Assembly: GCA_963838205.1 (NCBI GenBank)
Contig: CAWIQF010000015.1
Location: forward strand, 62,001 to 126,000
DNA length: 64,000 nt
Direction: 5' to 3'
Origin: CAIVVT01 sp963838205
GTDB lineage: Bacteria; Acidobacteriota; Terriglobia; Bryobacterales; Bryobacteraceae
The notes beneath the pieces are model-generated. The model saw nothing but the letters and a program-made list of their open reading frames with translations. It was not told where the DNA came from and made no database searches. The translations under genes were made by a program, and so were the position numbers. Positions 36,403 through 45,626 of the stretch are shown piece by piece; within the stretch, counting starts at the first letter, position 1; every line of letters begins with the position of its first letter.

Positions 36403-36462
36403 GAAGGTTGCCTGCGCTTGAGCGTGGCGCTCGCCGGGGAAACCTTCATGCTACCATCCGGC
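36393..36462. promoter_or_regulatory. Imperfect 70-bp palindrome between divergent genes
   Basis: GCCGGAT (36393-36399) and ATGAAGGTT (36401-36409) recur in inverted form as AACCTTCAT (36441-36449) and ATCCGGC (36456-36462). The left part overlaps the carbonic anhydrase start codon. It could be a shared operator, a leader hairpin, or a relic of an inversion. Confidence 0.45.
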
Positions 36463-36478
36463 CCGTTACAATTCAGGT

Positions 36479-38506
36479 ATGCAGCTCCGTTGGCTATCCT
36501 CCATCGCACTCCTATGTTCGCTTCTGCCGGCGCAAAAAGCGCCGTTCACGGCCGAAGCCTTGCTCAAGATAAAACGCATCGCCGAACCGCAGGTTTCTCC
36601 CGACGGGCGATGGGTCGCTTTCACGGTGACGACCATCGATGTCGAGAAGAACACGCGGCCGCGGCAGGTGTGGATTGTGCCGCTGGCCGGCGGCGCGCCG
36701 AGGCAGATCACCGCGGATGGGAACAACGATACGGCGCGCTGGTCGCCGGATTCCAAGCGGATCGCATATGTCTCGACGCGCGGCGGCTCGTCGCAGATCT
36801 GGACGATGAACCCCGACGGCACGGGCGCGAAGCAAGTGACGAAGCTGGCGAGCGAAGCGGCGGGCGTGAAGTGGAGCCCGGAAGGGCGGTGGCTGATTTT
36901 CGTCAGCGAGGTCTGCCCAAGCTGCAACGCCGACGACGCGTGCAACGCGATTAAGATTGACGCGGAAAGCAAGAGCAAGGTCAAGGCGCGGACCTACACC
37001 GCGCTGCTGTACCGGCACTGGACCGAGTGGCGCGGGGAGCGGCGCAAGCACTTGATGGTGGTCGCGCCCGACGGCGGCGCGGTGCGGGACCTGACGCCGG
37101 GATTGAAATTCGACGTGCCGCCGTTCTCGCTCGAAGGCGGCGACGACTACGAGATTTCGCCGGACGGCAAGGAGGTCGTGTACGCCGCCGATCTGGACGA
37201 GAACCAGGCGACGAGCACGAATTGGGAGATCTACACGGTGCCCATCGACGGCGGGGAGGCGCGGAAGATTTCGACCAGCCCGGGCGCCGACGCCGGGCCG
37301 AAGTATTCGCCCGACGGCAAATGGATCGCATGGCGGCTGCAGGTGCGCGCGGGCTATGAAAGCGACCGCTGGCGGCTGGCGGTGTACAACCGCGAGAGCA
37401 ACCAGATCAACGTGCTCACCGAGAGCCTCGACCGGCATGTGACGGGCTTTGCGTGGCACCCAGATTCGAAGCGAATCGCGTTCACGGTGGACGATCGCGG
37501 CCGGCAGATCGCGCACCTGATCGCCGTCACGGGCGGCGGAACGCGCATCCTCACGCAGGGCAACGCGTTCGTCGACGATCTGCAGTTCACGGCCGACGGC
37601 AAGACGCTGGTGTACACGGAGCAAAGCGGCGCGAGCCCGGTCGAAATCTTCAAGGCGGTCTCCGGCGGAGGCACGCCGACCGCCTTGACGCATCTGAATG
37701 ACGATCTTCTCAGCGCGTACGATTTGCGGCCGCTGGAGGAGTTCACGACGAACGGCGCGGAGGGCGTGCCGGTGCACAGCTTTCTGCTGAAGCCGCCGGG
37801 GTTCGACGCGCGGAAAAAGTACCCGGCGCTGATGCTGATTCACGGCGGGCCGCAGGGCTCGTGGGGCGAGTCGTGGACTTATCGCTGGAACGCGCAGGTG
37901 TTCGCCGCGGCGGGGTTTGTGGTGGCGATGCCGAATCCACGGGGGTCGGAGGGCTACGGCACGCAATTCACGGACGAAATCAACGGTGACTGGGGCGGAC
38001 GCGCGTACGACGATGTGATGGCGGTGACGGACTACGTGGCGGAATTGCCGTATGTGGATGGCGACCGGATGGCGGCCGCCGGCGGGAGTTACGGCGGGTA
38101 CATGGTGGACTGGATCCTGGGCCACACGAACCGCTTCAAGGCGCTGATCTCGCACGCGGGCGTGTACGATTTACGCAGTGAAACCGGGGCGACGGAAGAA
38201 CTCTGGTTCCCGGCGTGGGAATTCAAGGGCATGCCCTGGGAGCAGCCGGAGCTGTACGAAAAATGGTCGCCGTCGACGTATGCGAAGGAGTTCAAGACGC
38301 CGACGCTAGTGATTCACGGGGAGCTCGATTTCCGCGTACCGTACACGCAAGGGTTGCAGTTGTTCACGGCGCTCGAAGCGCAGAAAGTACCGTCGAAACT
38401 GATCGTCTTTCCCGATGAGGGCCACTGGGTACTGAAGCCGCAGAACAGCCTGCTGTGGTACCACAGCTTCCTCGATTGGATCACCGAGTGGACGGCAAAA
38501 AAGTAG
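36479..38506 (+). CDS. S9-family prolyl oligopeptidase-type peptidase, secreted, 675 aa
   Basis: This serine peptidase (acylaminoacyl-peptidase/DPP type) hydrolyses short peptides. A signal peptide (LSSIALLCSLLPAQ) is followed by a TolB-like propeller (repeats such as SPDGRWVAFTV and SPDGKWIAWRL) over about 25-400. The alpha/beta hydrolase domain then has GGPQGSWGESW and the catalytic triad Ser537 (GGSYGGYM), Asp617 (HGELDFRVP) and His649 (DEGHWVLKP). It is probably periplasmic and consistent with a peptide-scavenging lifestyle. Confidence 0.94.
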   Translation: MQLRWLSSIALLCSLLPAQKAPFTAEALLKIKRIAEPQVSPDGRWVAFTVTTIDVEKNTRPRQVWIVPLAGGAPRQITADGNNDTARWSPDSKRIAYVSTRGGSSQIWTMNPDGTGAKQVTKLASEAAGVKWSPEGRWLIFVSEVCPSCNADDACNAIKIDAESKSKVKARTYTALLYRHWTEWRGERRKHLMVVAPDGGAVRDLTPGLKFDVPPFSLEGGDDYEISPDGKEVVYAADLDENQATSTNWEIYTVPIDGGEARKISTSPGADAGPKYSPDGKWIAWRLQVRAGYESDRWRLAVYNRESNQINVLTESLDRHVTGFAWHPDSKRIAFTVDDRGRQIAHLIAVTGGGTRILTQGNAFVDDLQFTADGKTLVYTEQSGASPVEIFKAVSGGGTPTALTHLNDDLLSAYDLRPLEEFTTNGAEGVPVHSFLLKPPGFDARKKYPALMLIHGGPQGSWGESWTYRWNAQVFAAAGFVVAMPNPRGSEGYGTQFTDEINGDWGGRAYDDVMAVTDYVAELPYVDGDRMAAAGGSYGGYMVDWILGHTNRFKALISHAGVYDLRSETGATEELWFPAWEFKGMPWEQPELYEKWSPSTYAKEFKTPTLVIHGELDFRVPYTQGLQLFTALEAQKVPSKLIVFPDEGHWVLKPQNSLLWYHSFLDWITEWTAKK

Positions 38507-38609
38507 AGTGCGCGGGGGCGCGGGACGATGCGCCGCGGCCGTTCACCGCAGTGAGAGTGCTCTCGCCGGGCGCATTGGAGACAATGGAGAGAAGGAGTCA
38601 GGAAGCACG

Positions 38610-39455
38610 ATGAATGGCTTGAAGACCGCACTGCTGTTGGGTTTGCTGAGCGGTCTGCTGATCGTTGGCGGCAGGCTGGTGGCGGGCGAGAACGGCATGC
38701 TGATCGCACTGTTCATCGCCGTCGGCATGAACTTCTTCAGCTATTTCTTCTCCGACAAGATCGCCCTGGCATCGAGCGGCGCCGTGCGCGTGAACGAGAC
38801 GCAGAACCCGGAAGTTTTCTGGCGGCTGGCGAAAATCGTGAAGCCGCTGTGCGACCGCATGGGCCTGCCGATGCCGAAGCTGTGGGTGACGCCGGAGCGG
38901 GCACCGAACGCTTTCGCCACGGGACGCAACCCGGCCCACGCGTCGGTCGCCGTGACGGCCGGCCTGCTCGATCTGATGGAGGACCGCGAGATTGAGGGCG
39001 TGCTCGCGCACGAGTTGGGGCATGTGAAGAACCGCGACATCCTCACCAGTTCCATCGCCGCGACCATCGCCTCGGCCATCACGTGGGCTGCGCAGATGGC
39101 CTTCTTTTTCGGCGGAAGGCGCGACGATGACGAGGGCGGCAACCCGATCGCGGCGCTCCTGATGATGCTGCTGGCGCCGATTGCGGCGGGCCTGATTCAA
39201 ATGGCCATTTCGCGCACGCGCGAGTTCAGCGCCGACGCGGCGTCAGCCCAATACACCGGCAATCCCGATGAACTCGTCTCGGCCCTGCGCAAGCTGGAAG
39301 CCTATTCGAAGCGCATCCCGATGGACGTTTCCCCGTCCATGTCGCACATGTACATCATCCAGCCCTTGAGCGGCAAATCGCTGGCGAGCCTGTTCTCGAC
39401 GCACCCGCCGACCGAGGAGCGCATTGCGCGGCTGCTGAGCCTGCGCCGGAGCTAA
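38610..39455 (+). CDS. htpX: HtpX-type zinc metalloprotease, 281 aa
   Basis: This M48 membrane protease takes part in quality control of membrane proteins. The HExxH motif is in LAHELGHVKNRD. Four membrane segments are predicted: LLLGLLSGLLIVGG, LIALFIAVGMNFFSYFF, SSIAATIASAITWAAQMAFF and ALLMMLLAPIAAGLIQ. The third metal ligand is in SRTREFSADAASA, and the conserved STHPPTEERI closes the protein. ATG 38610 has AAGGAG upstream. It precedes the rlmI-like gene by only three bases. Confidence 0.95.
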   Translation: MNGLKTALLLGLLSGLLIVGGRLVAGENGMLIALFIAVGMNFFSYFFSDKIALASSGAVRVNETQNPEVFWRLAKIVKPLCDRMGLPMPKLWVTPERAPNAFATGRNPAHASVAVTAGLLDLMEDREIEGVLAHELGHVKNRDILTSSIAATIASAITWAAQMAFFFGGRRDDDEGGNPIAALLMMLLAPIAAGLIQMAISRTREFSADAASAQYTGNPDELVSALRKLEAYSKRIPMDVSPSMSHMYIIQPLSGKSLASLFSTHPPTEERIARLLSLRRS

Positions 39456-39458
39456 CAC

Positions 39459-40637
39459 TTGAACGACAAACTGAATCTGCCCGCGATCCAGGTCAACCGG
39501 CGCGGCGAAGAGCGCATCGAGTCCGGGCACCTGTGGATCTATGAAGCCGACGTCGCCGGACGAGGCGGCGCCCACGGCGGCGACACGGTGCGCGTGGTCA
39601 CACAGCGCGGCCGGACGGCGGGCATCGCGCATTACAGCGATTCATCGAAGATCACGCTGCGGCTGCTTTCGCGGCACGCCGAAGCCGCCGACCGGGCCTT
39701 CTATCTGCGGCGGCTGCGGGCGGCCGCGGAACACCGCGCGCGCGTCGTGGAGAATTCGGACGCCTACCGCCTGGTGCATGCCGAAGGCGATCTGCTGCCG
39801 GGCCTGATCGTCGATGTCTACGCCGACTCGGTGGTCGCGCAATTCCTGACGCAGGGCATGGAGCGCGTGCGCGGCGAGATCGTCGCGTGTCTCGAAGAAC
39901 TTCTGCATCCGGCCTGCATCGTGGCGCGAAACGATGTGCCGTCACGCAAGCACGAGAAGCTGGCGGAGACGACGGAGACGCTCGTCGGCGCTGCGCCGGA
40001 GCGTGTGCGAGTGCGCATGAACGGACTGACGCTGCTGACCGACGTCGTGCACGGGCAGAAGACGGGCGTGTACCTGGACCAGCGGGAGAACTACGTCGCG
40101 GCCGCGCGCTGGGCGCGTGGGCGCGCGCTGGATTGTTTCAGCTCGGCGGGCGGGTTCGCGCTGCACTGCGCCGCGAAATGCGATTCAATCGAAGCCGTGG
40201 AATCGTCGCCGGCAGCGCTCGAAGCGGCGCGGGCCAACGCCGCGGAGAACCACATCGAGAATGTCAGCTTCCGCGAAGCCGACGTCTTCGAATACCTCTC
40301 CGGCTGCGTGCAGGCGCGGCGCAGGTTTCAGACCATCGTGCTCGACCCGCCCGCCTTCGCCAAGTCGAAGACGGCCGTCGAGGGCGCGTTGCGAGCGTAC
40401 CGCGAAATCAACCTGAAGGCCTTGAAGCTGCTCGATAGCGGAGGCGTGCTGGTCACGTGTTCCTGCAGTTATCACATCAGCGAAGCCGCGCTGCTGGAAA
40501 CGCTGGCGCAAGCGGCGCTGGAGGCGGGCAAGACGCTGCGGGTGCTGGAGCGCCGCTCGCAGGCGCAGGATCATCCGGTGCTGCTCACGGTGCCGGAAAC
40601 GCTGTACCTGAAGTGCCTGATCGTCGAGGCGCTGTAG
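39459..40637 (+). CDS. rlmI: RlmI-type 23S rRNA (cytosine-C5) methyltransferase, 392 aa
   Basis: This SAM-dependent methyltransferase has an N-terminal PUA domain (about 1-80; SGHLWIYEADV). The middle segment is NSDAYRLVHAEGDLLPGLIVD, followed by GVYLDQRENY, the SAM-binding LDCFSSAGGFALH, and the LDPPAFAKSK motif. The catalytic Cys is in VTCSCSYHI. The start is TTG at 39459 with GGAG nine bases upstream. The gene is probably co-transcribed with htpX. Its last 53 bases overlap the opposite-strand phosphoesterase gene. Confidence 0.9.
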   Translation: MNDKLNLPAIQVNRRGEERIESGHLWIYEADVAGRGGAHGGDTVRVVTQRGRTAGIAHYSDSSKITLRLLSRHAEAADRAFYLRRLRAAAEHRARVVENSDAYRLVHAEGDLLPGLIVDVYADSVVAQFLTQGMERVRGEIVACLEELLHPACIVARNDVPSRKHEKLAETTETLVGAAPERVRVRMNGLTLLTDVVHGQKTGVYLDQRENYVAAARWARGRALDCFSSAGGFALHCAAKCDSIEAVESSPAALEAARANAAENHIENVSFREADVFEYLSGCVQARRRFQTIVLDPPAFAKSKTAVEGALRAYREINLKALKLLDSGGVLVTCSCSYHISEAALLETLAQAALEAGKTLRVLERRSQAQDHPVLLTVPETLYLKCLIVEAL

Positions 40638-43167
40638 CGGCGAGCCGAACCGGATAGGGCACCGAGTAGCCCTTCGCCTCCCACCACAAAATGCGGTTCA
40701 TCGTCGCGGTAGGGATGTCATCCACATGGTTGGGATTGAAGCGCAAAGACGCGAGCGCCGCTTCGCGTTCACGGCCATTGAGAGCGCTCACGGGCCGGTT
40801 CATCTCGGTCAGCGAGATGCGCGGCGGCAGCACGGCGTAGGGCTTCAGGTCCGCCTGGGGCTGGAAGATGCTGGTCATCGGCCGGGCGGCGGCGAGGAAC
40901 CGCGTGCGCGGTGGAATCCGGTAAATCTCCTGGATGGTGCGCAGGAGGCTGGCGTGGGTGTAGTGGGTGGAATCCAGCGCGGCGCGGCGCACGTGCGGCC
41001 CGATGGCCAGGCACACGGTGCGGTGGCCGTCAACGTGATCGACGCCATCCTGCGCGTCATCTTCGGTGACGAGCACCAGCGTCTGTGCCCAGAAGCTGCT
41101 CTTCGAAAGCGCCGCGACCATGCGGCCCAGCGCGAAATCGTCGTCAGCCACCATCGCGCGCGGCGTGGGGAAGCCCGGACGCGTGCCCATGGTGTGGTCC
41201 GAAGTGAGAGTGACCACCGCGAGTTCGGGCGCGTGGCGATTCTTCTCCCATTCTCCCAGCCGCTCGATAAACGCCTCGGCGCGAATCTGGTCGGTCATGT
41301 TCATGGTGGACGTGGGATAGCGCCGGTCAACCAGCGCGCCCAGCGCGGGCACGGCGGGCCGGGCCGCCGCGGCTTCGCGCCAACGCCCTTCCTGGTACAT
41401 TTTCCAGTACGCTTCCCAGCCCTGCAGGTCGCTCTCGTTGATGTCCTTCACAACGCTCGCAGCTGGGTCCCAGCGCGCCGGATTGGTCGCTTCGCCCATC
41501 AGCTGCACATCGATCTGCCGCGGCGCGCCTTGCCAGAAGAAGCCGGTCGGCGCAACGGTCAGCGCGTCGTCCATGTTCCAGGAATAGCCGCGCGGCGAGG
41601 CCGCAAAGGAGCGCTGCACATAGTCCGAAACGAAGGCCATGGTCAGCCACTGGTGGCCGTCGAAACTGATCTCGCTGCTGGTGTAGAAGTTGTCGAGCAG
41701 GACATACTGCTCGGCCAGAGCGTGATGGTTCGGCGTGACGTCGCGGCCGTACATCAGATAACGTGGCTCGCGCTCGCCGCGCGGGAGGTCGGAGAGCACC
41801 TGATCGTACGTGCGGTTCTCCTTGATGATCAGAAAGACGTGGCGAATGCCCAGCGCGGCGAGATTCGCGACGCCGCCGGCGGGCTCGAACTTCGGGGCGT
41901 TGGCGGCGCGGACTTCGCGTAGCCCCGCGGCATGGCGCTCGAGCAGCGCGGGCGGGTAGGAGGAGACCGATCCCTCGTAGTTGAGCGTGTTGTGCCCGCC
42001 GCCGGGAGCCGCGTTGTTGCCCGTCCCTTTCACCGACACGACGCGCACGCCGCCATCGGCCGCAACGGCCACGGAGACCGGGAACCAAGCCGATGGCAGC
42101 GCTCCGACAAAGCGCCAGACCTGGCCCGCGCTGTGTTCGACAATGCCCAACGCGTTGATGCCGGCACAGGCGACGTACAGCCGTTTGCCGCCGGGCGCGA
42201 ACGCCACCGACACGGGCTGGCTGCCGAACGTGCCTGCGGGGAAAGACGGGATTTTCACATCAACCGCGGCCATGCGAGCGGTGTCGAAGATGGACAGCGA
42301 ATCCGAATGCGCGTTGGCGACGACGAGCGTTGCGCCATCCTCTGAAATCGCGATGGAGGAAGGCGCGAGTCCGGTTGCGATTTCGCGGACGGACGCGGAT
42401 TCCCGCGGATCGATGACCGACAAAGTGCCGCTGGCCGAGGATCCCGTCGAGGGTTCGGTGAGCACCTGGGTTCGGGCGCTGAACGCCGTCGTTTCGCCCG
42501 GCTGGGGCCGGCGGCCGCCGCGATTGGCGACGTAGACCAGGCCCGTCTGCCGGGAAACCGCGATCGCCATCGGTGCAACGCCAACCGGAATTTCTCTTAG
42601 GATCTCGCGCTTGTCCGCATCGATCACCGCGACGGTATTGCCGGCGCTCAGCGTCGCGTACAGCGTCCGGCCATCGGGCGAGAAGGCCAGCCCCGCGGGC
42701 ACTGCGTGGCTCTTGAAGCGGAGCCGCTCGGTCTTTTCCGCGGAGCCATTCGCATCCAGCGTCGCAATAGCGATCGAATCGTCGGCCCGGGCCGAAGTCT
42801 CGCAGACCCAGAGTTCCCGCGTGCCCGGGCGGAACGCCAGGCCGGCGTAGGATGTCGCGTGCGTCGCCACCTTCGCGCGATGGATCAGCGTCGGCGCGTC
42901 GAAGATCTCCACGCCGCGCGAGCCGAGCACAGCAAACCATTTGCCCGCGGGGTCGAAGACGCCTTCCACGGGCCGTCCTGGGATGGCCGCCTGGTCACCC
43001 CAAGGCCGCAGGATCTGGCTGGTCACGAGCAGCGAGAAGCCTTCCTTTTGCGGTCCGGCGAAAAGCGAGTTCTTGAGGACCGGGAACAGCGGAGTTTCCA
43101 CTGACAGCAACACGGCCGCGAACATGGCGGCCAGCGCGGCAGGCAACGCGATACGGCGGAGCATCAC
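40585..43167 (-). CDS. YVTN beta-propeller plus phosphoesterase (AcpA/PLC-like) protein, 860 aa
   Basis: A signal-anchor leader is followed by a seven-bladed-type propeller with YVTN-like repeats (SPDGRTLYATLSAGNTVAVID, VYVANRGG, LVVANAHSDSLSIFD) to about residue 430. The phosphoesterase domain (PF04185 type) then starts at VFLIIKENRTYDQVL. TSDHTMGT and VTEDDAQDGVDHVDGH fit its metal-binding sites. It is likely an exported phosphatase or phospholipase fused to a sensor or scaffold, and similar fusions are common in Acidobacteria. Its 3' end overlaps rlmI by 53 bases, tail to tail. Confidence 0.88.
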   Translation of the reverse strand: MMLRRIALPAALAAMFAAVLLSVETPLFPVLKNSLFAGPQKEGFSLLVTSQILRPWGDQAAIPGRPVEGVFDPAGKWFAVLGSRGVEIFDAPTLIHRAKVATHATSYAGLAFRPGTRELWVCETSARADDSIAIATLDANGSAEKTERLRFKSHAVPAGLAFSPDGRTLYATLSAGNTVAVIDADKREILREIPVGVAPMAIAVSRQTGLVYVANRGGRRPQPGETTAFSARTQVLTEPSTGSSASGTLSVIDPRESASVREIATGLAPSSIAISEDGATLVVANAHSDSLSIFDTARMAAVDVKIPSFPAGTFGSQPVSVAFAPGGKRLYVACAGINALGIVEHSAGQVWRFVGALPSAWFPVSVAVAADGGVRVVSVKGTGNNAAPGGGHNTLNYEGSVSSYPPALLERHAAGLREVRAANAPKFEPAGGVANLAALGIRHVFLIIKENRTYDQVLSDLPRGEREPRYLMYGRDVTPNHHALAEQYVLLDNFYTSSEISFDGHQWLTMAFVSDYVQRSFAASPRGYSWNMDDALTVAPTGFFWQGAPRQIDVQLMGEATNPARWDPAASVVKDINESDLQGWEAYWKMYQEGRWREAAAARPAVPALGALVDRRYPTSTMNMTDQIRAEAFIERLGEWEKNRHAPELAVVTLTSDHTMGTRPGFPTPRAMVADDDFALGRMVAALSKSSFWAQTLVLVTEDDAQDGVDHVDGHRTVCLAIGPHVRRAALDSTHYTHASLLRTIQEIYRIPPRTRFLAAARPMTSIFQPQADLKPYAVLPPRISLTEMNRPVSALNGREREAALASLRFNPNHVDDIPTATMNRILWWEAKGYSVPYPVRLAATAPRRSGTSGTAFPAP

Positions 43168-43203
43168 GCTCTCATTCTAGAAGTGGAAGGTTTCACGCGC
43201 ATG

Positions 43204-44271
43204 TCAGGGACGCGCCACCGGCGGGTTGATGAGCGCCGGCGGCGATTCCATGCGCTTCAACTGGCCGCAGGCGGCGTAGATGTCGAGGCCGCGCGGACGG
43301 CGGACGAAACACGGCACGGACTTGCGGACGATGGTCTGAAATGCGGCCACACGGGCGGGGTCGGGCGTGGAGAATGGGATGCCCGGCCCGGGATTCAGCG
43401 GGATGAGATTCAGCTTGCAGTTGATATTGGCCAGCAGACGAGCGACGCGGCGGGCATCGGCATCGGTGTCATTGACATCCTTGAGCAGCACGTATTCAAA
43501 GCTCAGATTCTCCCACGTGCGCAACGGGTAAATGCGACACGCGTCCAGCAGATCTTTGAGATGCCACTTGCGCGTGATGGGCATGAGCCGGCAGCGCTGT
43601 TCTTCACTCGACGCGTTGAGCGAAATCGCCAGCCGCGGACGCTGAGAATCCGGCGCCTGGGCGAATTCGGCGATGCGCGGGACGATGCCCGAAGTCGAGA
43701 CCGTGATGCGCCGGGGAGACAGGCCGAGACCCTTCACGTCGGTCAGAATCCGCGCGGCCTTGAGGACCTCCGGCACGTTCAGCAGCGGCTCGCCCTGGCC
43801 CATCATCACGATGTTGATGCGCTTCGCATCCGCCCACAGGCCGTTGTCGCGGGCGACGAAAAAGACCTGGCCTACGATCTCGCCCGCCGTAAGATTGCGC
43901 TCGAGTCCCATCAGCGCGGTCAGGCAGAAGTGGCAGCCGACGGGGCAGCCGACCTGCGTGGAGATGCACAGCGTGTCGCGAGCCTGCTCCGGCATGAAGA
44001 CGGTCTCGACCGTTTTGCCGTCGGCGAGCCGCAGCAGATAGCGCTTCGTCCCGTCCGTCGATTGGTAGACCGAGACGGCCTCGGGATAGCCGAAACAGCA
44101 GCGCAGTGCGAGCGCCTGCCGCAACGGCTTGGCGAGCGTCGTCAGATCGTCGAAGGACGCCGCGCGGCGATGGTACAGCGCTTCATACACCTGGCGCGCG
44201 CGAAACGCCGGCTCGTCCGCGGGCAACAGCGCGCGAATCTCTTCGGTTTCAAGTCCCAGCAGCGCCTGCAT
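43204..44271 (-). CDS. rlmN: RlmN, 23S rRNA/tRNA adenine-C2 methyltransferase, 355 aa
   Basis: This radical SAM dual-specificity methyltransferase modifies A2503 of 23S rRNA and A37 of some tRNAs. The cluster motif is QVGCPVGCHFCLTALMG (CxxxCxxC). MMGQGEPLLN and STSGIVPRI are signature segments, and the methylation-site Cys is near the C-terminus (VPCFVRRPRGLDIYAACGQL). ATG 44271 is preceded by GGAGAAGGGG; the frame is open much further upstream, but that part is antisense to the M16 gene. It is divergent from the M16 gene. Confidence 0.95.
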   Translation of the reverse strand: MQALLGLETEEIRALLPADEPAFRARQVYEALYHRRAASFDDLTTLAKPLRQALALRCCFGYPEAVSVYQSTDGTKRYLLRLADGKTVETVFMPEQARDTLCISTQVGCPVGCHFCLTALMGLERNLTAGEIVGQVFFVARDNGLWADAKRINIVMMGQGEPLLNVPEVLKAARILTDVKGLGLSPRRITVSTSGIVPRIAEFAQAPDSQRPRLAISLNASSEEQRCRLMPITRKWHLKDLLDACRIYPLRTWENLSFEYVLLKDVNDTDADARRVARLLANINCKLNLIPLNPGPGIPFSTPDPARVAAFQTIVRKSVPCFVRRPRGLDIYAACGQLKRMESPPALINPPVARP

Positions 44272-44343
44272 CGATCTGGTCCCCTTCTCCCGATTGTCCA
44301 CCCGCGGCCGTCCGCGCGCGGGGTTGCTGCGAGAATGGAGTTT

Positions 44344-45626
44344 ATGACGCTGGACGGAACTGAGCGCGACGTGCGCATGACGGTGCTGCCGAACGGCATC
44401 CGGGTGATCACGGAGCCGATGCCCGCGGTGCGCAGCGTGGCCGTGGGTTTCTGGATCGAAGCGGGTTCGCGCTACGAGCCGGCCGCGGTGAATGGCGTCG
44501 CCCATTTCATCGAGCACATGCTCTTCAAGGGCACGCCGTCGCGCTCGGCCGAGCAGATTGCGCGCGAAATGGACGCCATCGGGGGCAATCTCGACGCCTT
44601 TACGGACCGCGAGATGTCGGGCTACACGATGAAGGTGCTCGACGAACACCTGGGGCTCGCGTTTGGAATCCTGGCCGACATGCTGCGCCATCCGAGATTC
44701 GACCCGGCCGAGATCGAGAAGGAAAAGGGCGTCATCCTCGAAGAGCTGAAGATGGAGAACGACGATCCCGAGTCGGCGGTCCACGATCTGTTCGTGCACA
44801 ACTTCTGGAAGGGACATCCGCTCGGCCGCCCGATCGCCGGAACGAAGCGCACGATCGCGAGTTTCAGCGACGCCGGGCTGCGGTCCTATCATGAGTCGCA
44901 CTACACGGCGGCCAATCTGACTGTGACCGCGGCGGGCAGTCTGCGCCACGCGGAGGTGCTGTCGCTGGTGGAAAGCCACTTCGGCTCCCTGCCCCCGGAG
45001 AGGCGATGCCGAGGCAGCGCGCGCCGGAGTGCCGGCCGGTGTTCAAGTTGAAAAGCCGCCGCTCGCTGCAGCAATTGCAGCTCTGCGCCGGCGCGCCGGC
45101 GGTGGAGGCGGCGCACCCGCTGCACTTCGCCTGTTATACGCTGAATGTGATCCTGGGGGGCAGCATGAGTTCGCGTCTGTTCCAGAGCATCCGCGAACGG
45201 CAAGGGTTGGCCTATGCCATCTTTTCGGAGTTGAATCTGTATCGCGACACAGGCTGCCTCGCTGTTTACGCCGGGACGTCGCCCGAGACCGGGCGGCGTG
45301 TTCTGGAGTTGACGTTGGCCGAGTTGGGACGCCTGAAGAACGAGCCGGTGCCGGAGGAGGAATTGCATCGCGCTCGCGAGCACATGAAAGGCTCGCTGCT
45401 GTTGAGCCTGGAATCGACCGGCAGCCGGATGAGCAACCTGGCCCGGCAGTGGCTGACGTACGGCCGCTTCTATTCGTTGGACGAACTGGCCGCGGCCATC
45501 GACGCAGTGACCGCCGGCGAGATCCAGGAAGTGGCGCGGCGTTGCTTCCAGCCCGGCAAAATCGGACTGGCGGCCGTCGGACGGACCGAGGACCTGGGAG
45601 TCGCAGAAGGAGATCTGATTTGTTGA
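44344..45626 (+). CDS. M16-family zinc peptidase (MPP-beta/PqqL type), frameshifted, about 427 aa
   Basis: This is an inverzincin peptidase of the processing-peptidase type. The HxxEH zinc motif is in VAHFIEHMLFKGTPSRS, and the distal Glu lies in EKEKGVILEELKMENDDP. The first frame ends out of phase after ESHFGSLPP. The second carries the C-terminal half (LQLCAGAPAV, NVILGGSMSSRLFQSIRE, RQGLAYAIFSE). The switch lies at 44989-45008. One missing base, for instance in the CCCCC run or in GGAGAGGCG, would restore the frame, giving the family's usual length of about 420 aa. The stop overlaps the start of the TPM gene. Confidence 0.9.
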
